Assembly: GCA_947488175.1 (NCBI GenBank)
Contig: CANKYO010000002.1
Coordinates: 124,001 to 188,000 of the forward strand
From: an uncultured Paracoccaceae bacterium
GTDB lineage: Bacteria > Pseudomonadota > Alphaproteobacteria > Rhodobacterales > Rhodobacteraceae
Direction of reading: 5' to 3'
DNA: 64,000 nucleotides
The notes beneath the pieces are model-generated. The model saw only the letters and a program-made list of their open reading frames with translations, did no database searches and was not told where the DNA came from. A program made the translations under genes and the position numbers. This document shows, piece by piece, positions 1-8,535 of the stretch (within the stretch, counting starts at the first letter, position 1; every line of letters starts with the position of its first letter).

Positions 1-573
1 AAGACGCCGTATATCATCCCCGGCGGCGGGTCGAATGCGATCGGCGCGCTTGGCTACGTCAACTGTGCGCGGGAACTTGTCGAGCAAGCGAATGGTGTGG
101 GGCTAAAGATCGACGCTCTGGTTCACGCCACCGGAAGCTCGGGCACGCAAGCCGGATTGGTGGCGGGGCTGGCCGCAATTGAAAGCGATATCCACCTGCT
201 TGGAATCGGCGTCAGGGCACCGCAGGAAAAGCAGGAGGCGATGGTCTATGATCTTGCCCTCCGCACCCTTGCGCATCTGGGAAGTAGCTCTGAGATTGCG
301 CGCTCTGACGTGCGGGCGAACTGTGACTATATCGGTGCGGGCTATGGCATTCCGACCGAGGGCATGGTGGCGGCATTGAAGCTGCTGGCCGAAACAGAAG
401 GGCTGCTTTTTGATCCGGTCTATTCGGGAAAGGGCCTCGATGGCCTGATCGACCTGACGCGCAAGGGCCACTTTGACGGAATGGAAAACGTCGTCTTTCT
501 ACATACCGGGGGGAGTGCTGCATTGTTCGGCTATCCCGAAATCTTTGATTTGCCCGGCTACGTGACGAATTGA
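1..573 (+). CDS. PLP-dependent D-cysteine desulfhydrase / L-cysteate sulfo-lyase family, 3' part
   Basis: The gene is open at the left edge of the window and reads in frame from base 1 to a TGA at 571-573. The visible part is the C-terminal 190 residues or so of a fold-type II PLP enzyme of the ACC deaminase/D-cysteine desulfhydrase group. Family features seen are the glycine-rich GGGSNAIG stretch at the very start, [12 protein letters not shown], and the terminal [11 protein letters not shown]. Such enzymes release sulfide or sulfite, ammonia and pyruvate from D-cysteine or L-cysteate. The PLP lysine lies upstream of the window. A betaine-type importer follows 35 bases later and could share its transcript. 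That makes import of a small sulfonated or quaternary amine plausible, but the substrate cannot be decided here. Confidence 0.8.
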   Translation, partial: KTPYIIPGGGSNAIGALGYVNCARELVEQANGVGLKIDALVHATGSSGTQAGLVAGLAAIESDIHLLGIGVRAPQEKQEAMVYDLALRTLAHLGSSSEIARSDVRANCDYIGAGYGIPTEGMVAALKLLAETEGLLFDPVYSGKGLDGLIDLTRKGHFDGMENVVFLHTGGSAALFGYPEIFDLPGYVTN

Positions 574-608
574 ACAGCAAAAAAACGACCAACAAGGAGA
601 CCAGTAAG

Positions 609-1568
609 ATGAAAGTAAAAAGAAATCTGATGGCCGCGGCACTTGTGACCGCAATTGGCATGCCGGCTTTCGCTGAGGAAGTGAAGATCGGCGTTCCTTC
701 ATGGACTGGGGCACAAGCGATTGCCTACGTCTTGGGTGAGATTGTCACCACGCGTATCGGTGGCACCGTCGAATACGTGCCGGGCAACAACGCCACAATC
801 TTTCAAGCCATGGACCAAGGCGAAGGCGACATCGACGTGCATCCTGATGTCTGGCTCCCCAATCAAGAAAGCTTTACCAAGCAATACGTCGACGACGCCG
901 CAACGGTGACCCTGTCTTCCAACCCATATCAGGGCAACCAGGGCTTTTGCGTCTCCCGGGATTTCGCCGAAGTGAATGACATCACTGACATTGCAGACCT
1001 TGGACGGCCCGATGTTGCCGCACTCATGGACAGCGACGGCAACGGACGCGGGGAACTCTGGATCGGCGCACCCGGCTGGGCCTCTGCCAACGTAAACGAG
1101 GTCAAAGTACGTGATTATGGGCTGCTTGATTTCATCGAGCCTATTCGTGCAGAAGAAGCCGTGAAGACAGCACGCATCAAGGATAGTATCGCTAAGGGCG
1201 AAGGCTATGCGTTCTACTGCTATGAGCCACATGCCGTTTGGTTCATGTTCGACGTGGTTATGTTGACCGAACCGACCTACGATCCTGAAAAGTACATCAT
1301 GGTACAGCCATCCGACGATGCCGATTGGTATGAAAACTCCATGGTTGCAACGAAAGATGACCTCAAGCAGGTGCAAATTGCCTGGTCGAATTCTCTCGAG
1401 GAACGCTCTCCAGCGATTGCTGAGTTCTTTGCGAATTTCGCATTGGACGCAAATGACGTGAGCGGACTGGCCTTTGAGATCAGTGCCAACGGACGTGATC
1501 CGGCAGAGGTTGCCAAAGAATGGGTTGATGCCAATTCTGACCGCGTTGACGCAATGCTGGGACTCTAG
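609..1568 (+). CDS. Glycine betaine/proline-type ABC transporter substrate-binding protein (OpuAC/ProX family)
   Basis: This is a periplasmic solute-binding protein of 319 residues. I chose the ATG at 609 because it follows AAGGAG and begins a normal signal peptide (basic KVKRN, a hydrophobic stretch, then AFA cleavage before EEVKIG). A TTG start at 570 would put 13 polar residues ahead of the signal. The mature protein opens VPSWTGAQAIAYVLGEIV and contains EYVPGNNATIFQAMDQGEGD and DVHPDVWLPNQ, typical of the OpuAC domain that binds quaternary amines in an aromatic cage. The ATPase and permease genes follow, separated from it by a terminator-like hairpin. The ligand could be a betaine or a related zwitterion. 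The upstream sulfur enzyme leaves a sulfonated substrate possible. Confidence 0.88.
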   Translation: MKVKRNLMAAALVTAIGMPAFAEEVKIGVPSWTGAQAIAYVLGEIVTTRIGGTVEYVPGNNATIFQAMDQGEGDIDVHPDVWLPNQESFTKQYVDDAATVTLSSNPYQGNQGFCVSRDFAEVNDITDIADLGRPDVAALMDSDGNGRGELWIGAPGWASANVNEVKVRDYGLLDFIEPIRAEEAVKTARIKDSIAKGEGYAFYCYEPHAVWFMFDVVMLTEPTYDPEKYIMVQPSDDADWYENSMVATKDDLKQVQIAWSNSLEERSPAIAEFFANFALDANDVSGLAFEISANGRDPAEVAKEWVDANSDRVDAMLGL

Positions 1569-1590
1569 GGTAGCACCAAAAACTAAGATC

Positions 1591-1622
1591 GTCGGCACGG
1601 GCAATCTGTGCCGACTTTTTTT
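1591..1622 (+). terminator. Intrinsic terminator or attenuator between binding protein and ATPase genes
   Basis: A perfect 8-bp stem (GTCGGCAC / GTGCCGAC) encloses a 9-base loop and is followed by seven T. It lies between the binding-protein stop at 1568 and the ATPase start at 1636. Partial termination here would yield more binding protein than membrane components, a common arrangement in ABC operons. Confidence 0.85.
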
Positions 1623-1635
1623 GATAGTAGGCAGA

Positions 1636-2700
1636 ATGATGACAGCACCCCAAGATCGCGTCATTGAGATTTCCAATGTTTGGAAGATCTTTGGCGGTCG
1701 GCCAGAAGTGGCGCTCAAGGCGATACAGGAACGCGGGCTGACCAAGGCCGAGGTTCTGGCCGAATTCAATGCCGTTGTTGGCGTCGCTGATGTCAGCCTA
1801 TCCGTAAATCGCGGCGAAATCTTTTGCATCATGGGGCTGTCCGGCAGTGGCAAATCGACACTGGTTCGCCATTTCAACCGATTGCTAGAGCCGACTTCGG
1901 GCAAGATTGAGATCGAAGGCACCGACGTGATGGCGTTGGGGGTCAAAGAGCTGCAAGCCTTCCGTAATCGCAAGATTGGCATGGTCTTTCAGAATTTCGC
2001 CCTCATGCCGCATCGGTCGGTGCTGGACAATGTCGCGATGCCCTTGGAAATCCGGCAAGTCGCCAAGAACGAACGCATGCGCCAAGCAGCGGCGATCCTT
2101 GATATCGTTGAGCTGGGTGCTTGGGGCGCAAAGTTCGCGCATGAACTCTCGGGCGGGATGCAGCAACGCGTCGGCCTTGCCCGCGCGCTTGCCGCGAACC
2201 CCGATGTTTTGTTGATGGATGAACCCTTCTCCGCGCTTGACCCGCTGATCCGTCGACAGTTGCAGGATGAATTCATTCGTCTGTCCAAAATCCTGAAGAA
2301 GACGACGATCTTCATCACCCACGATCTGGATGAAGCCGTCCGCATTGGTGACCGCATCGCGATCATGCGCGACGGCAAAGTCGTGCAGATTGGCACGGCC
2401 GAAGACATCGTGATGAATCCAGCAGATGACTACGTCGCTGACTTTGTCGCCGGTATCTCGCGGCTGAAGGTAGTGCATGCGCATGCGGTGATGCAGCCGA
2501 TTGATGCTCATATTGCCGAACATGGACCAATCCCGGCAGATTTGGCGCGGGTGGACAAGGACGATACACTGAGCAATCTGATCAATCTCGCCATTGACGA
2601 TGACAAGCCGATCTTGGTCGAAGCTGATGGCCAAGGCGTCGGCATCATCACACGCTCGGACCTGTTGCGCACTGTGATTGAAGGAACCGAAATGTCATGA
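1636..2700 (+). CDS. Glycine betaine/proline-type ABC transporter ATP-binding protein (ProV/OpuAA family)
   Basis: This ATPase of about 354 residues energises the importer. Visible motifs are Walker A (GLSGSGKST), the Q-loop region MVFQNFALMPHRSVLDN, signature LSGGMQQRVGLARAL, Walker B LLMDEPFSALDPL and the switch histidine in IFITHDLDEA. The N-terminal stretch before Walker A (VWKIFGG to VADVSLSVNRGE) is the ProV-type extended start. After the ATPase domain come about 80 residues (ending ADGQGVGIITRSDLLRTVIEG) resembling the C-terminal CBS region of ProV/OpuAA, which can gate transport by ionic strength. The start is one of the paired ATGs at 1636/1639. Longer starts would run through the terminator hairpin. 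The 3' end overlaps the permease by four bases (ATGA). Confidence 0.92.
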   Translation: MMTAPQDRVIEISNVWKIFGGRPEVALKAIQERGLTKAEVLAEFNAVVGVADVSLSVNRGEIFCIMGLSGSGKSTLVRHFNRLLEPTSGKIEIEGTDVMALGVKELQAFRNRKIGMVFQNFALMPHRSVLDNVAMPLEIRQVAKNERMRQAAAILDIVELGAWGAKFAHELSGGMQQRVGLARALAANPDVLLMDEPFSALDPLIRRQLQDEFIRLSKILKKTTIFITHDLDEAVRIGDRIAIMRDGKVVQIGTAEDIVMNPADDYVADFVAGISRLKVVHAHAVMQPIDAHIAEHGPIPADLARVDKDDTLSNLINLAIDDDKPILVEADGQGVGIITRSDLLRTVIEGTEMS

Positions 2701-4238
2701 GCGACACCGCAGTAAATCCTCTGGACGATCCCAACAGCGAAGCGGCCTTGGCCTATGCCGAAGAGCGGCGCGAGAATATCCGGACCTTCGTGCGCACAAG
2801 TCCGGACTACTACATCAAGAACTTCAACAAGATCGGCGCGTCATCCCGGTTCACGGCGACGTTCAACCTGATGGCTGGACTCTTTGGTCCAATCTGGTTT
2901 GGCGCACGCGGGCTTTGGTCATGGGCCTTGCCCTTTCTGATCATCGAAGCCCTCGCATTGGTTCAAATCGCACGTGGGCTTTTTGGTGATCTGGGCGCTG
3001 AAGCAATGGCACGGATTACCTCGATCGAAGGCACGTTAGAGCTGCGACGCCAACAACTGGCGGCGGCAATCGAAGATGGATCGGACCGCGTTGATGCTTT
3101 CCGACGCGCCGTCGAAGGTTTGGAAGCCAATATAGGAGGCATCCGCGAAGAGGCAGCAGCACTGGCGGCACAGGGCCCGCAGATCGTGATGATTGGCCTG
3201 GCCATCTTGCTGGCCGCAAAGGCTGCGCAAGCGGCTGTCGCAAACTGGGCGCTGGAGGCCCGGTTCTCAGACTGGGTGTCAGACCGCAGCATCCGTTCAG
3301 GGATGCCTGTATCGCATATGCTCCTGAGCGCGATCTTCATGGTCCTGATCGTCGTTGCTGCAATGTTGCACTACAGCTTTCCAGGTCGGTTTGATCTGCT
3401 CAGCAATTTCCCGACAGAACCCGGCATCCGGTTGACCAGCATCGAGTGGGTCGAGAACTTCTTCAACTGGGCGGTCTTGAACGGCGACGCGCTGTTTGAC
3501 GCCATTACATGGGTTATTCGGCTTGTCTTGGATGCGCTTGAGATCGTCTTTGTAAGCACCCCCTGGATCGTGATTGCAGCGCTCATCATCTTGCTGACAT
3601 GGCTGACGGCAGGCGTGCGCATGGCGATCTATTCGGCGGCTTTCCTGTCATACATGGGCCTTCTGGGTTTCTGGGAAAAGGCGATGACGACATTGGCGTT
3701 GCTCGGCACGGCCGCGTGTCTTTCGATCCTCATTGGCATCCCCTTGGGCATGTTTGCGGCACGTCGTCCACGGTTCTACGCTGCGATCCAGCCGATCATG
3801 GATTTTATGCAAACCATGCCAGCCTTTGTCTTTATGATCCCTGTGATTGCGTTTTTTGGGACCGGCAAACCGGCGGCAGTTGTGACCACAATGATCTTCG
3901 GCGGAACCCCGGTGGTGCGCCTAACGGTGTTGGGTCTGCGCGGCGTACCCGAAAGCGTCCGAGAGGCGGCGATCTCGTTTGGTGCAAACAAATGGTATCT
4001 GCTGACCCGTGTCGACTTGCCGCTTGCAAGCCCCTCAATCCGGGCGGGCATCAACCAAACGATTATGCTGTCGCTGGCGATGGTCGTGGTGGCATCCCTG
4101 ATCGGCGCAAAAGGGCTGGGTGAGGATGTCCTTGAGGCCCTGCAGTACGCAAATGTCGGGCAAGGTATTCTTGCTGGATTTGCTATTCTGTTCTGCGCCA
4201 TGATCCTTGATCGTATCGTACAAGGACAGCGTAAGTGA
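2697..4238 (+). CDS. Betaine-type ABC transporter permease (ProW family) with long N-terminal extension
   Basis: This permease has 513 residues, against roughly 280-350 for ordinary ProW proteins. The C-terminal half is the BPD_transp_1 fold, with the EAA-type loop near VPESVREAAISFGANKWYLL and the family-typical QPIMDFMQTMPAFVFMIPV and MLSLAMVVVASLIGAKGLG. The N-terminal 220 residues are different. They contain a short segment (SPDYYIKNFNKI ... FNLMAGLFGPIWFGARGLW) that resembles the small membrane domain DUF2628, then a helical coiled region (residues about 100-160) and additional membrane segments. The gene overlaps both neighbours by four bases, so translation is probably coupled. It forms the membrane pore with the preceding ATPase. 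Confidence 0.88.
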   Translation: MSDTAVNPLDDPNSEAALAYAEERRENIRTFVRTSPDYYIKNFNKIGASSRFTATFNLMAGLFGPIWFGARGLWSWALPFLIIEALALVQIARGLFGDLGAEAMARITSIEGTLELRRQQLAAAIEDGSDRVDAFRRAVEGLEANIGGIREEAAALAAQGPQIVMIGLAILLAAKAAQAAVANWALEARFSDWVSDRSIRSGMPVSHMLLSAIFMVLIVVAAMLHYSFPGRFDLLSNFPTEPGIRLTSIEWVENFFNWAVLNGDALFDAITWVIRLVLDALEIVFVSTPWIVIAALIILLTWLTAGVRMAIYSAAFLSYMGLLGFWEKAMTTLALLGTAACLSILIGIPLGMFAARRPRFYAAIQPIMDFMQTMPAFVFMIPVIAFFGTGKPAAVVTTMIFGGTPVVRLTVLGLRGVPESVREAAISFGANKWYLLTRVDLPLASPSIRAGINQTIMLSLAMVVVASLIGAKGLGEDVLEALQYANVGQGILAGFAILFCAMILDRIVQGQRK

Positions 4239-4960
4239 TACCCCTTGTCATGGTGCACGGCTTCATGGGGGGCAGCGCGCAATGGGACGCCCAGAAAGAG
4301 GCGCTTGCGCCAACCTGCAACGTGATCGCCTTGGACCTGCCGGGGTTTGGCAACAATGGACATTTACCCGTCATCAATGCGATCGGTGGCTTTGCCGATT
4401 GGGTGATTGGTGAATTGCACAACCGCGGCATCACCCGCTTTCACCTGCTGGGTCATTCGATGGGCGGCATGATCGTGCAAGAGATCGCCCAACGCATTCC
4501 CGATCAGATCGACAAGCTCATTCTCTATTCCACAGGATCCGTCGGTGTTCTGCCCGGCCGATTTGAGACAATTGCTGAGAGCAAGTCCCGCGCCCAGACC
4601 GACGGCGCCCAAGCAACCGCGCGACGTATTTCGGCCAGTTGGTTCCTTCACGGCCAAGCTGCACCGGCCTATGAGGCTTGCGCCGCCATCGCCGAGCAGG
4701 CCGGGCTCGATGCCATTCTTGCAGGACTAAGCGCGATGGAAAATTGGACAGGCACGGCACACCTGGCGGCCTTAAAGCCCAAGACACTCGTGATCTGGGG
4801 AGATGGTGACAGGACCTATAATTGGCAACAAATTGAGTGCTTGTGGCAAACGATCCCGAACACAAACCTCTGCGTCTTTCCAAACTGCGCACATGCAGTT
4901 CACCTTGAAAACCCCGAAGGATTTAACAGCGAGCTTATTAAGTACCTTGCCGAGGGCTGA
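4235..4960 (+). CDS. Alpha/beta hydrolase
   Basis: This is a 241-residue alpha/beta hydrolase. The start is a GTG inside the permease stop region (GTGA overlap), giving MIPLVMVHGFMGG, the usual oxyanion HG motif. The nucleophile elbow is GHSMGG, the acid is probably the Asp in VIWGDGDR, and the histidine is in NCAHAVHLENP, so the triad looks complete. There is no signal peptide, so it acts in the cytoplasm. Its four-base overlap with the transporter suggests it hydrolyses the imported compound or a derivative such as an ester. The substrate is not recognisable from sequence. A weak AGGAT/ATCCT hairpin with T residues lies just downstream near 4990-5006. Confidence 0.82.
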   Translation: MIPLVMVHGFMGGSAQWDAQKEALAPTCNVIALDLPGFGNNGHLPVINAIGGFADWVIGELHNRGITRFHLLGHSMGGMIVQEIAQRIPDQIDKLILYSTGSVGVLPGRFETIAESKSRAQTDGAQATARRISASWFLHGQAAPAYEACAAIAEQAGLDAILAGLSAMENWTGTAHLAALKPKTLVIWGDGDRTYNWQQIECLWQTIPNTNLCVFPNCAHAVHLENPEGFNSELIKYLAEG

Positions 4961-5179
4961 GTTCGCAGGATTTGTCCTTGTAGGATGAGATCTAATTATC
5001 CTTTTAGGTGCGGCGGGAAAGAAGCATCATCCCAGCCATGGCCTGAAAGTGCAGTGACACCGAGACCGCTTACTGTGAATGCCATAAACGTTCTTGGCTT
5101 CTGGTTGGAATGTTTGCTTTGCGGCATCCCGAAGGTCCGCTGTCCGACCTTGATCATGCCTCGCAAGTCCCCTCTGCCC

Positions 5180-6349
5180 CTACTGCAAATCCCCGAAAGC
5201 CTTTTCCAACCGCCCGATTGCATCCTCGATCTGCGCCCTTGGCGCCCCGAGGTTGAACCGCAGAAAGCTTTCGCCTCCTTTGCCGAAGGTCGGCCCGTGG
5301 TTGGCGGCGATTTTGGCGTGTTGTTCCACCCGTGCCGTGAATTCTTCCCGGCTCATCCCGGTATTGCTGAAATCGACCCAGGCGAGGTAGGTGGCCTCGA
5401 GCGGCATGGAGGCGAGGCCTGGGATGGCGTTGACCCCGGCGTCGAATATCTGCCGGTTTCCGTCCAGATAGTTGCGCAATTCATCGACCCATGCCGCCCC
5501 TTCGGGCGAATAGGCCGCTGTCGCCATGTGCAGCCCAAAGCTGTTGGGTGACATGCCCAGACCCGCCATTCGTTTGCCGAAACGCGCGCGCAGGTCGGGG
5601 TCTTCGATGATGACGTTGCCGGAATGGGACCCTGCGATGTTGAAGGTCTTGGTTGTCGCCGTCATCATGATCAGCCGGTCGGTGATCCCGTCGATATGGG
5701 CCATGGGGATGTGGGTCTGCCCCGGCATGGTCAGGTCGTGGTGGATTTCGTCGCTGACCAGGATCAGTTCGTGCCGTTTGGCGAAGGCCGCGACCGCCTG
5801 CAATTCGGCCCGAGTCCAGACCCGCCCGCCAGGGTTATGGGGTGAGCACAGGATGACCATCCGTTCATTCCCCGTCATCTGGGCGTCATAGGCGGTGAAA
5901 TCCATTTCGTAGCGGCCATTGGTGTTGACCAGTTCGCATTCAACCACCTGCCGGTCAGCGGCGGTGATGACACGGGCGAAGGCGTGGTAGACCGGTGTGA
6001 AAAGGACGACCCCGTCGCCCGGATTTGTGAAAGCATCGACGCACATGGCGGTGCCGTTGACCAGCCCATGGGTGGTGAAGATCCAGCTGGGGTCAATTTT
6101 CCAGCAGTGCCGTGTGTCCATCCACCACTGGATGGCACCCAAGTATTTGCTGTCATCCCCGAAATAGCCGTAGACCCCGTGATCGACCATGTCCTGCACT
6201 GCCTGCTGGATGCAGTCTGGAGCCCGGAACTCCATATCGGCGACCCACATGGACAGGCCCTCATCCGGGCTGACGCCGTAGTATTGCTCCATCCCGTCCC
6301 ATTTCACGCAGTGTGTGTTGCGGCGGTCGGGGGCGTGGTCGAATGTCAT
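5180..6349 (-). CDS. MalY/PatB-type aminotransferase (putative cystathionine beta-lyase)
   Basis: This PLP fold-type I enzyme has 389 residues, normal for the MalY/PatB group. It carries WVADMEFRAPDCI near the N terminus, THGLVNGTAM, the aspartate region LCSPHNPGGRVWTRAEL, LVSDEIHHDL, and TKTFNIAGSHSGNVII with the PLP-binding lysine. It ends FLRFNLGAPRAQIEDAIGRLEKAF, the usual C terminus. Members cleave cystathionine or cysteine conjugates to a thiol, pyruvate and ammonia, or act as aminotransferases. The gene converges on the alpha/beta hydrolase, and the 219-base gap between them has no convincing gene. It could supply homocysteine or degrade sulfur amino acids. Specificity is uncertain. 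Confidence 0.85.
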   Translation of the reverse strand: MTFDHAPDRRNTHCVKWDGMEQYYGVSPDEGLSMWVADMEFRAPDCIQQAVQDMVDHGVYGYFGDDSKYLGAIQWWMDTRHCWKIDPSWIFTTHGLVNGTAMCVDAFTNPGDGVVLFTPVYHAFARVITAADRQVVECELVNTNGRYEMDFTAYDAQMTGNERMVILCSPHNPGGRVWTRAELQAVAAFAKRHELILVSDEIHHDLTMPGQTHIPMAHIDGITDRLIMMTATTKTFNIAGSHSGNVIIEDPDLRARFGKRMAGLGMSPNSFGLHMATAAYSPEGAAWVDELRNYLDGNRQIFDAGVNAIPGLASMPLEATYLAWVDFSNTGMSREEFTARVEQHAKIAANHGPTFGKGGESFLRFNLGAPRAQIEDAIGRLEKAFGDLQ

Positions 6350-6420
6350 CGGGTTCTCCGCTGTTGGTTGGCGCAGGCTACGGCAGGTGCGGCGGAGTGC
6401 AAGGTGGAAAATGCGACGGT

Positions 6421-7281
6421 TTAGGCATGGTCGTCCAGCGCCATGATCAGTTCGAACTGCCCCTGGATTTGTTCGGAAGGGATGGCGCGCATGAACTGGG
6501 CGAAGCCATGGTCGGCCGCGTCCGCATTGATCAACCGCAATTGTTCGGTTGGTGTGGCTGCCAGGGCGTGGTTAATCAGGGCGGTGCCGATCCCTCGCCG
6601 TCGTGCATCTGGGTGGACGCCGATTTGTAGCAGGCTGCCGCTGCCGGGTACAAGCACGGCATAGCCGGTGAGGGTGCCGTCGTCATGGGTGGCAAGGCAG
6701 CGGACCTGATCTGCGATGGCGGTGATGGATTGATCGCTGTTCTGCCAGGACGGCCCCCAGTCGCGCAGCGCATTCACGGTGTCTGCGATATCGGACCAGG
6801 GAATTTCGCGGACTGGCGGTAGGTTCTCTTTAGCCGGTTGTGGTCCGGTCAGGGTGTAGCAGGACAGGTCCCGCCGCTTGCGCATGCCGAGTCTGCGGTA
6901 GAGCCGCGCGGCGGTAGTGTTTTCGACAAGCACTTCGGTCTGGAAGGTCATGGTACCGCGGCGCTGCAAGCCGTCTAGCGCGCTGTGCGCGAGGTTAGTG
7001 GCCAGCCCGCGCCCCCGATGCTGTGGCACGGTGCCGCTGGAGATCAGGTAGGATGCCTCCCCCCGCACCGAAACAAGCCAAATGGCGGCGATCTTACCGT
7101 CTATGACAGCGATGCGTGACGCGTCGGGGCTGTGCCCGCGTTGTTTCATCATGAAGCGGAAGGCGGGCACTGTCAGGTTGATCGGAACGGCATAGTCCGA
7201 AAAGGCGCTGGCCATGGCCGCGCAAAGGTCGTCTGCGTTGGCGGAGGCCGCATTGGTGATGATGGTATCAGTCAGACTCAT
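6421..7281 (-). CDS. Tandem GNAT-domain N-acetyltransferase
   Basis: The protein has 286 residues if it starts at the ATG at 7281 (MSLTDTI). A start 12 codons earlier would run deep into the upstream HTH gene. The chosen start overlaps that gene by 14 bases. Two acetyl-CoA-binding motifs are visible, VPQHRGRGLATNLA in the N-terminal half followed by NTTAARLYRRLGM, and HPDARRRGIGTALINHAL in the C-terminal half. This makes it a double-GNAT protein like mycothiol-synthase-type or related acetyltransferases. The acceptor is unknown. It is the third gene of a tight unit with the HTH and membrane-protein genes and may share their regulation. Confidence 0.8.
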   Translation of the reverse strand: MSLTDTIITNAASANADDLCAAMASAFSDYAVPINLTVPAFRFMMKQRGHSPDASRIAVIDGKIAAIWLVSVRGEASYLISSGTVPQHRGRGLATNLAHSALDGLQRRGTMTFQTEVLVENTTAARLYRRLGMRKRRDLSCYTLTGPQPAKENLPPVREIPWSDIADTVNALRDWGPSWQNSDQSITAIADQVRCLATHDDGTLTGYAVLVPGSGSLLQIGVHPDARRRGIGTALINHALAATPTEQLRLINADAADHGFAQFMRAIPSEQIQGQFELIMALDDHA

Positions 7282-7483
7282 CAGGCAATTCAAACAGATC
7301 GTGGACGCTGCAATCAAGTTCCTCTGCGAGTGTCAGCGCAAGAATCGTGGAAGGTGTGAAGACCCCGTTTTCAATCGTGTTGATCGTCTTGCGTGATACG
7401 CCCACAGCATCAGCCAACTCGGCTTGGGTCAGGCCGGCCGTGGTGCGGTGGGCGCGCAGATGCACGATGAGCCTGCCGCTCAT
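7268..7483 (-). CDS. Small XRE-family HTH regulator
   Basis: This 71-residue protein is almost entirely a helix-turn-helix domain: HRTTAGLTQAELADAVGV followed by SRKTINTIENGVFTPST and a short acidic tail. It belongs to the YozG/Cro-like group commonly paired with a small multi-membrane-span protein. It overlaps the upstream membrane-protein gene by four bases and the downstream acetyltransferase by 14. The palindromes upstream of the membrane-protein gene (7919-7967) are its most likely operators, which would make it autoregulated. Confidence 0.88.
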   Translation of the reverse strand: MSGRLIVHLRAHRTTAGLTQAELADAVGVSRKTINTIENGVFTPSTILALTLAEELDCSVHDLFELPDESD

Positions 7484-7887
7484 TCAGCGCGGCCGCGCAT
7501 AATGGAGACGAGGTAGTGGGCGGGCGGCACGGCACCAAGGACGGGTCCCAGCCAATAGAACGCCATGGCCGGGTTCATCCTGTCCGTCAGTGAGAGGACA
7601 AGAAAGACGAGGAACACCGCGAGCACTGCCCAGAACCCGAAAATCAGGCTGTCGCGATGTGCCCGGTTGTTTTGTTCGTCCCATGCGGCATCTGCGGCGT
7701 CGGGGTAACGCAGGTGCAGCACGAAGGACAGGATGGCGTATCCGATAGCGATACCCCCGATGATAAAGGCCCAGGTGAGCCCGGATGGCCCGATGGACAG
7801 GAAAGCCGCAATCAATGCGGTGGCTGTGGTGATGACAATGGCCGCACTGCCGAGGAGACGAACGCGGCTGATGGGGTTGGCAGACAT
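7480..7887 (-). CDS. Four-helix inner-membrane protein of an HTH/membrane-protein pair
   Basis: The protein has 135 residues and about four hydrophobic helices (around residues 12-31, 36-57, 80-102 and 108-128), with a polar loop RYPDAADAAWDEQNNRAHRDS between the second and third. I do not recognise a catalytic motif. Genes of this type are often found directly upstream of a small XRE regulator, as here with a four-base overlap. In that arrangement the pair acts as a regulated membrane unit of unknown purpose. Promoter and operator sequences lie in the divergent region shared with the deformylase genes. Confidence 0.72.
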   Translation of the reverse strand: MSANPISRVRLLGSAAIVITTATALIAAFLSIGPSGLTWAFIIGGIAIGYAILSFVLHLRYPDAADAAWDEQNNRAHRDSLIFGFWAVLAVFLVFLVLSLTDRMNPAMAFYWLGPVLGAVPPAHYLVSIMRGRAE

Positions 7888-7918
7888 GAATGCTCCTTTT
7901 CTTTTGCATTTGCGATAA

Positions 7919-7967
7919 GTAACCTTGAGGTTACATAAGGCAGCTTTGATGTAACGTCAAGGTTACA
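7919..7967. promoter_or_regulatory. Twin palindromic operators
   Basis: Two copies of one palindrome stand 32 bases apart centre to centre, about three helical turns. The first, 7919-7934, is perfect (GTAACCT-TG-AGGTTAC). The second, 7951-7966, differs at one arm position (GTAACGT-CA-AGGTTAC) and is flanked by T and A. They lie 31 bases upstream of the membrane-protein start and 47 bases before def. Size, symmetry and position fit cooperative binding by the small XRE regulator encoded two genes downstream. Confidence 0.75.
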
Positions 7968-8013
7968 TCTGTCCCGCATTGCAATTTATCGCCGTGCCGC
8001 CTAAATCCGGGGC

Positions 8014-8535
8014 ATGACACTGCGTAATATCCTGATCCACCCCGACCCAAGGCTGAAGAAGGTCGCTGACCCGATTGCATCGGTCAATGACGACCTGCGC
8101 CGGTTGGCGGATGACATGCTTGAGACGATGTATAACGCGCCGGGCATTGGCCTTGCCGCGCCGCAGGTGGCTGTCATGTCCCGCATGATCGTGATGGATT
8201 GTGAGAAGGAAGAGGATGCGACGCCCCGCCCGATGGTGCTGATCAATCCGCAGGTGGTTTGGACCTCGGAAGATCGCTCGGTCTATGAAGAGGGCTGTCT
8301 GTCGATCCCGGATCAATACGCTGATGTGGAACGCCCCGCCGAGGTTGAGGTGGAATGGACCGGGTTGGACGGCAAAACGGTGCGCGAGCGTTTTGATGGC
8401 CTATGGGCCACCTGCGTGCAGCACGAGATCGACCATCTGGATGGCAAGCTGTTCATTGACTACCTCAAGCCGCTGAAACGCCAGATGATCACCCGCAAGA
8501 TGCAAAAGCTGAAACGCGAAATGGCCCGCAGCTGA
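8014..8535 (+). CDS. def: Peptide deformylase
   Basis: This enzyme removes the formyl group from the N-terminal methionine of new proteins. It has 173 residues, and all three family motifs are intact: motif 1 GIGLAAPQ, motif 2 EEGCLSIPD with the metal-binding cysteine, and motif 3 QHEIDH with the two histidine ligands and the catalytic glutamate. It starts MTLRNILIHPDPRLKKVADPI, a standard N terminus. The C terminus is basic (RKMQKLKREMARS). It is the first of three tandem deformylase-family genes, joined to the next by a TGATG overlap. This copy is the one expected to perform the essential housekeeping reaction. Confidence 0.97.
   Translation: MTLRNILIHPDPRLKKVADPIASVNDDLRRLADDMLETMYNAPGIGLAAPQVAVMSRMIVMDCEKEEDATPRPMVLINPQVVWTSEDRSVYEEGCLSIPDQYADVERPAEVEVEWTGLDGKTVRERFDGLWATCVQHEIDHLDGKLFIDYLKPLKRQMITRKMQKLKREMARS

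Noticed and set aside
699..1982. Minus-strand frame of 427 codons opposite the binding protein and ATPase
   Set aside because: It crosses the terminator and two well-supported genes and has no ribosome-binding site or recognisable domain.
4985..5551. Plus-strand frame of 188 codons after the alpha/beta hydrolase
   Set aside because: It overlaps the C-terminal coding region of the MalY-type gene on the other strand, lacks a ribosome-binding site and has no recognisable sequence.
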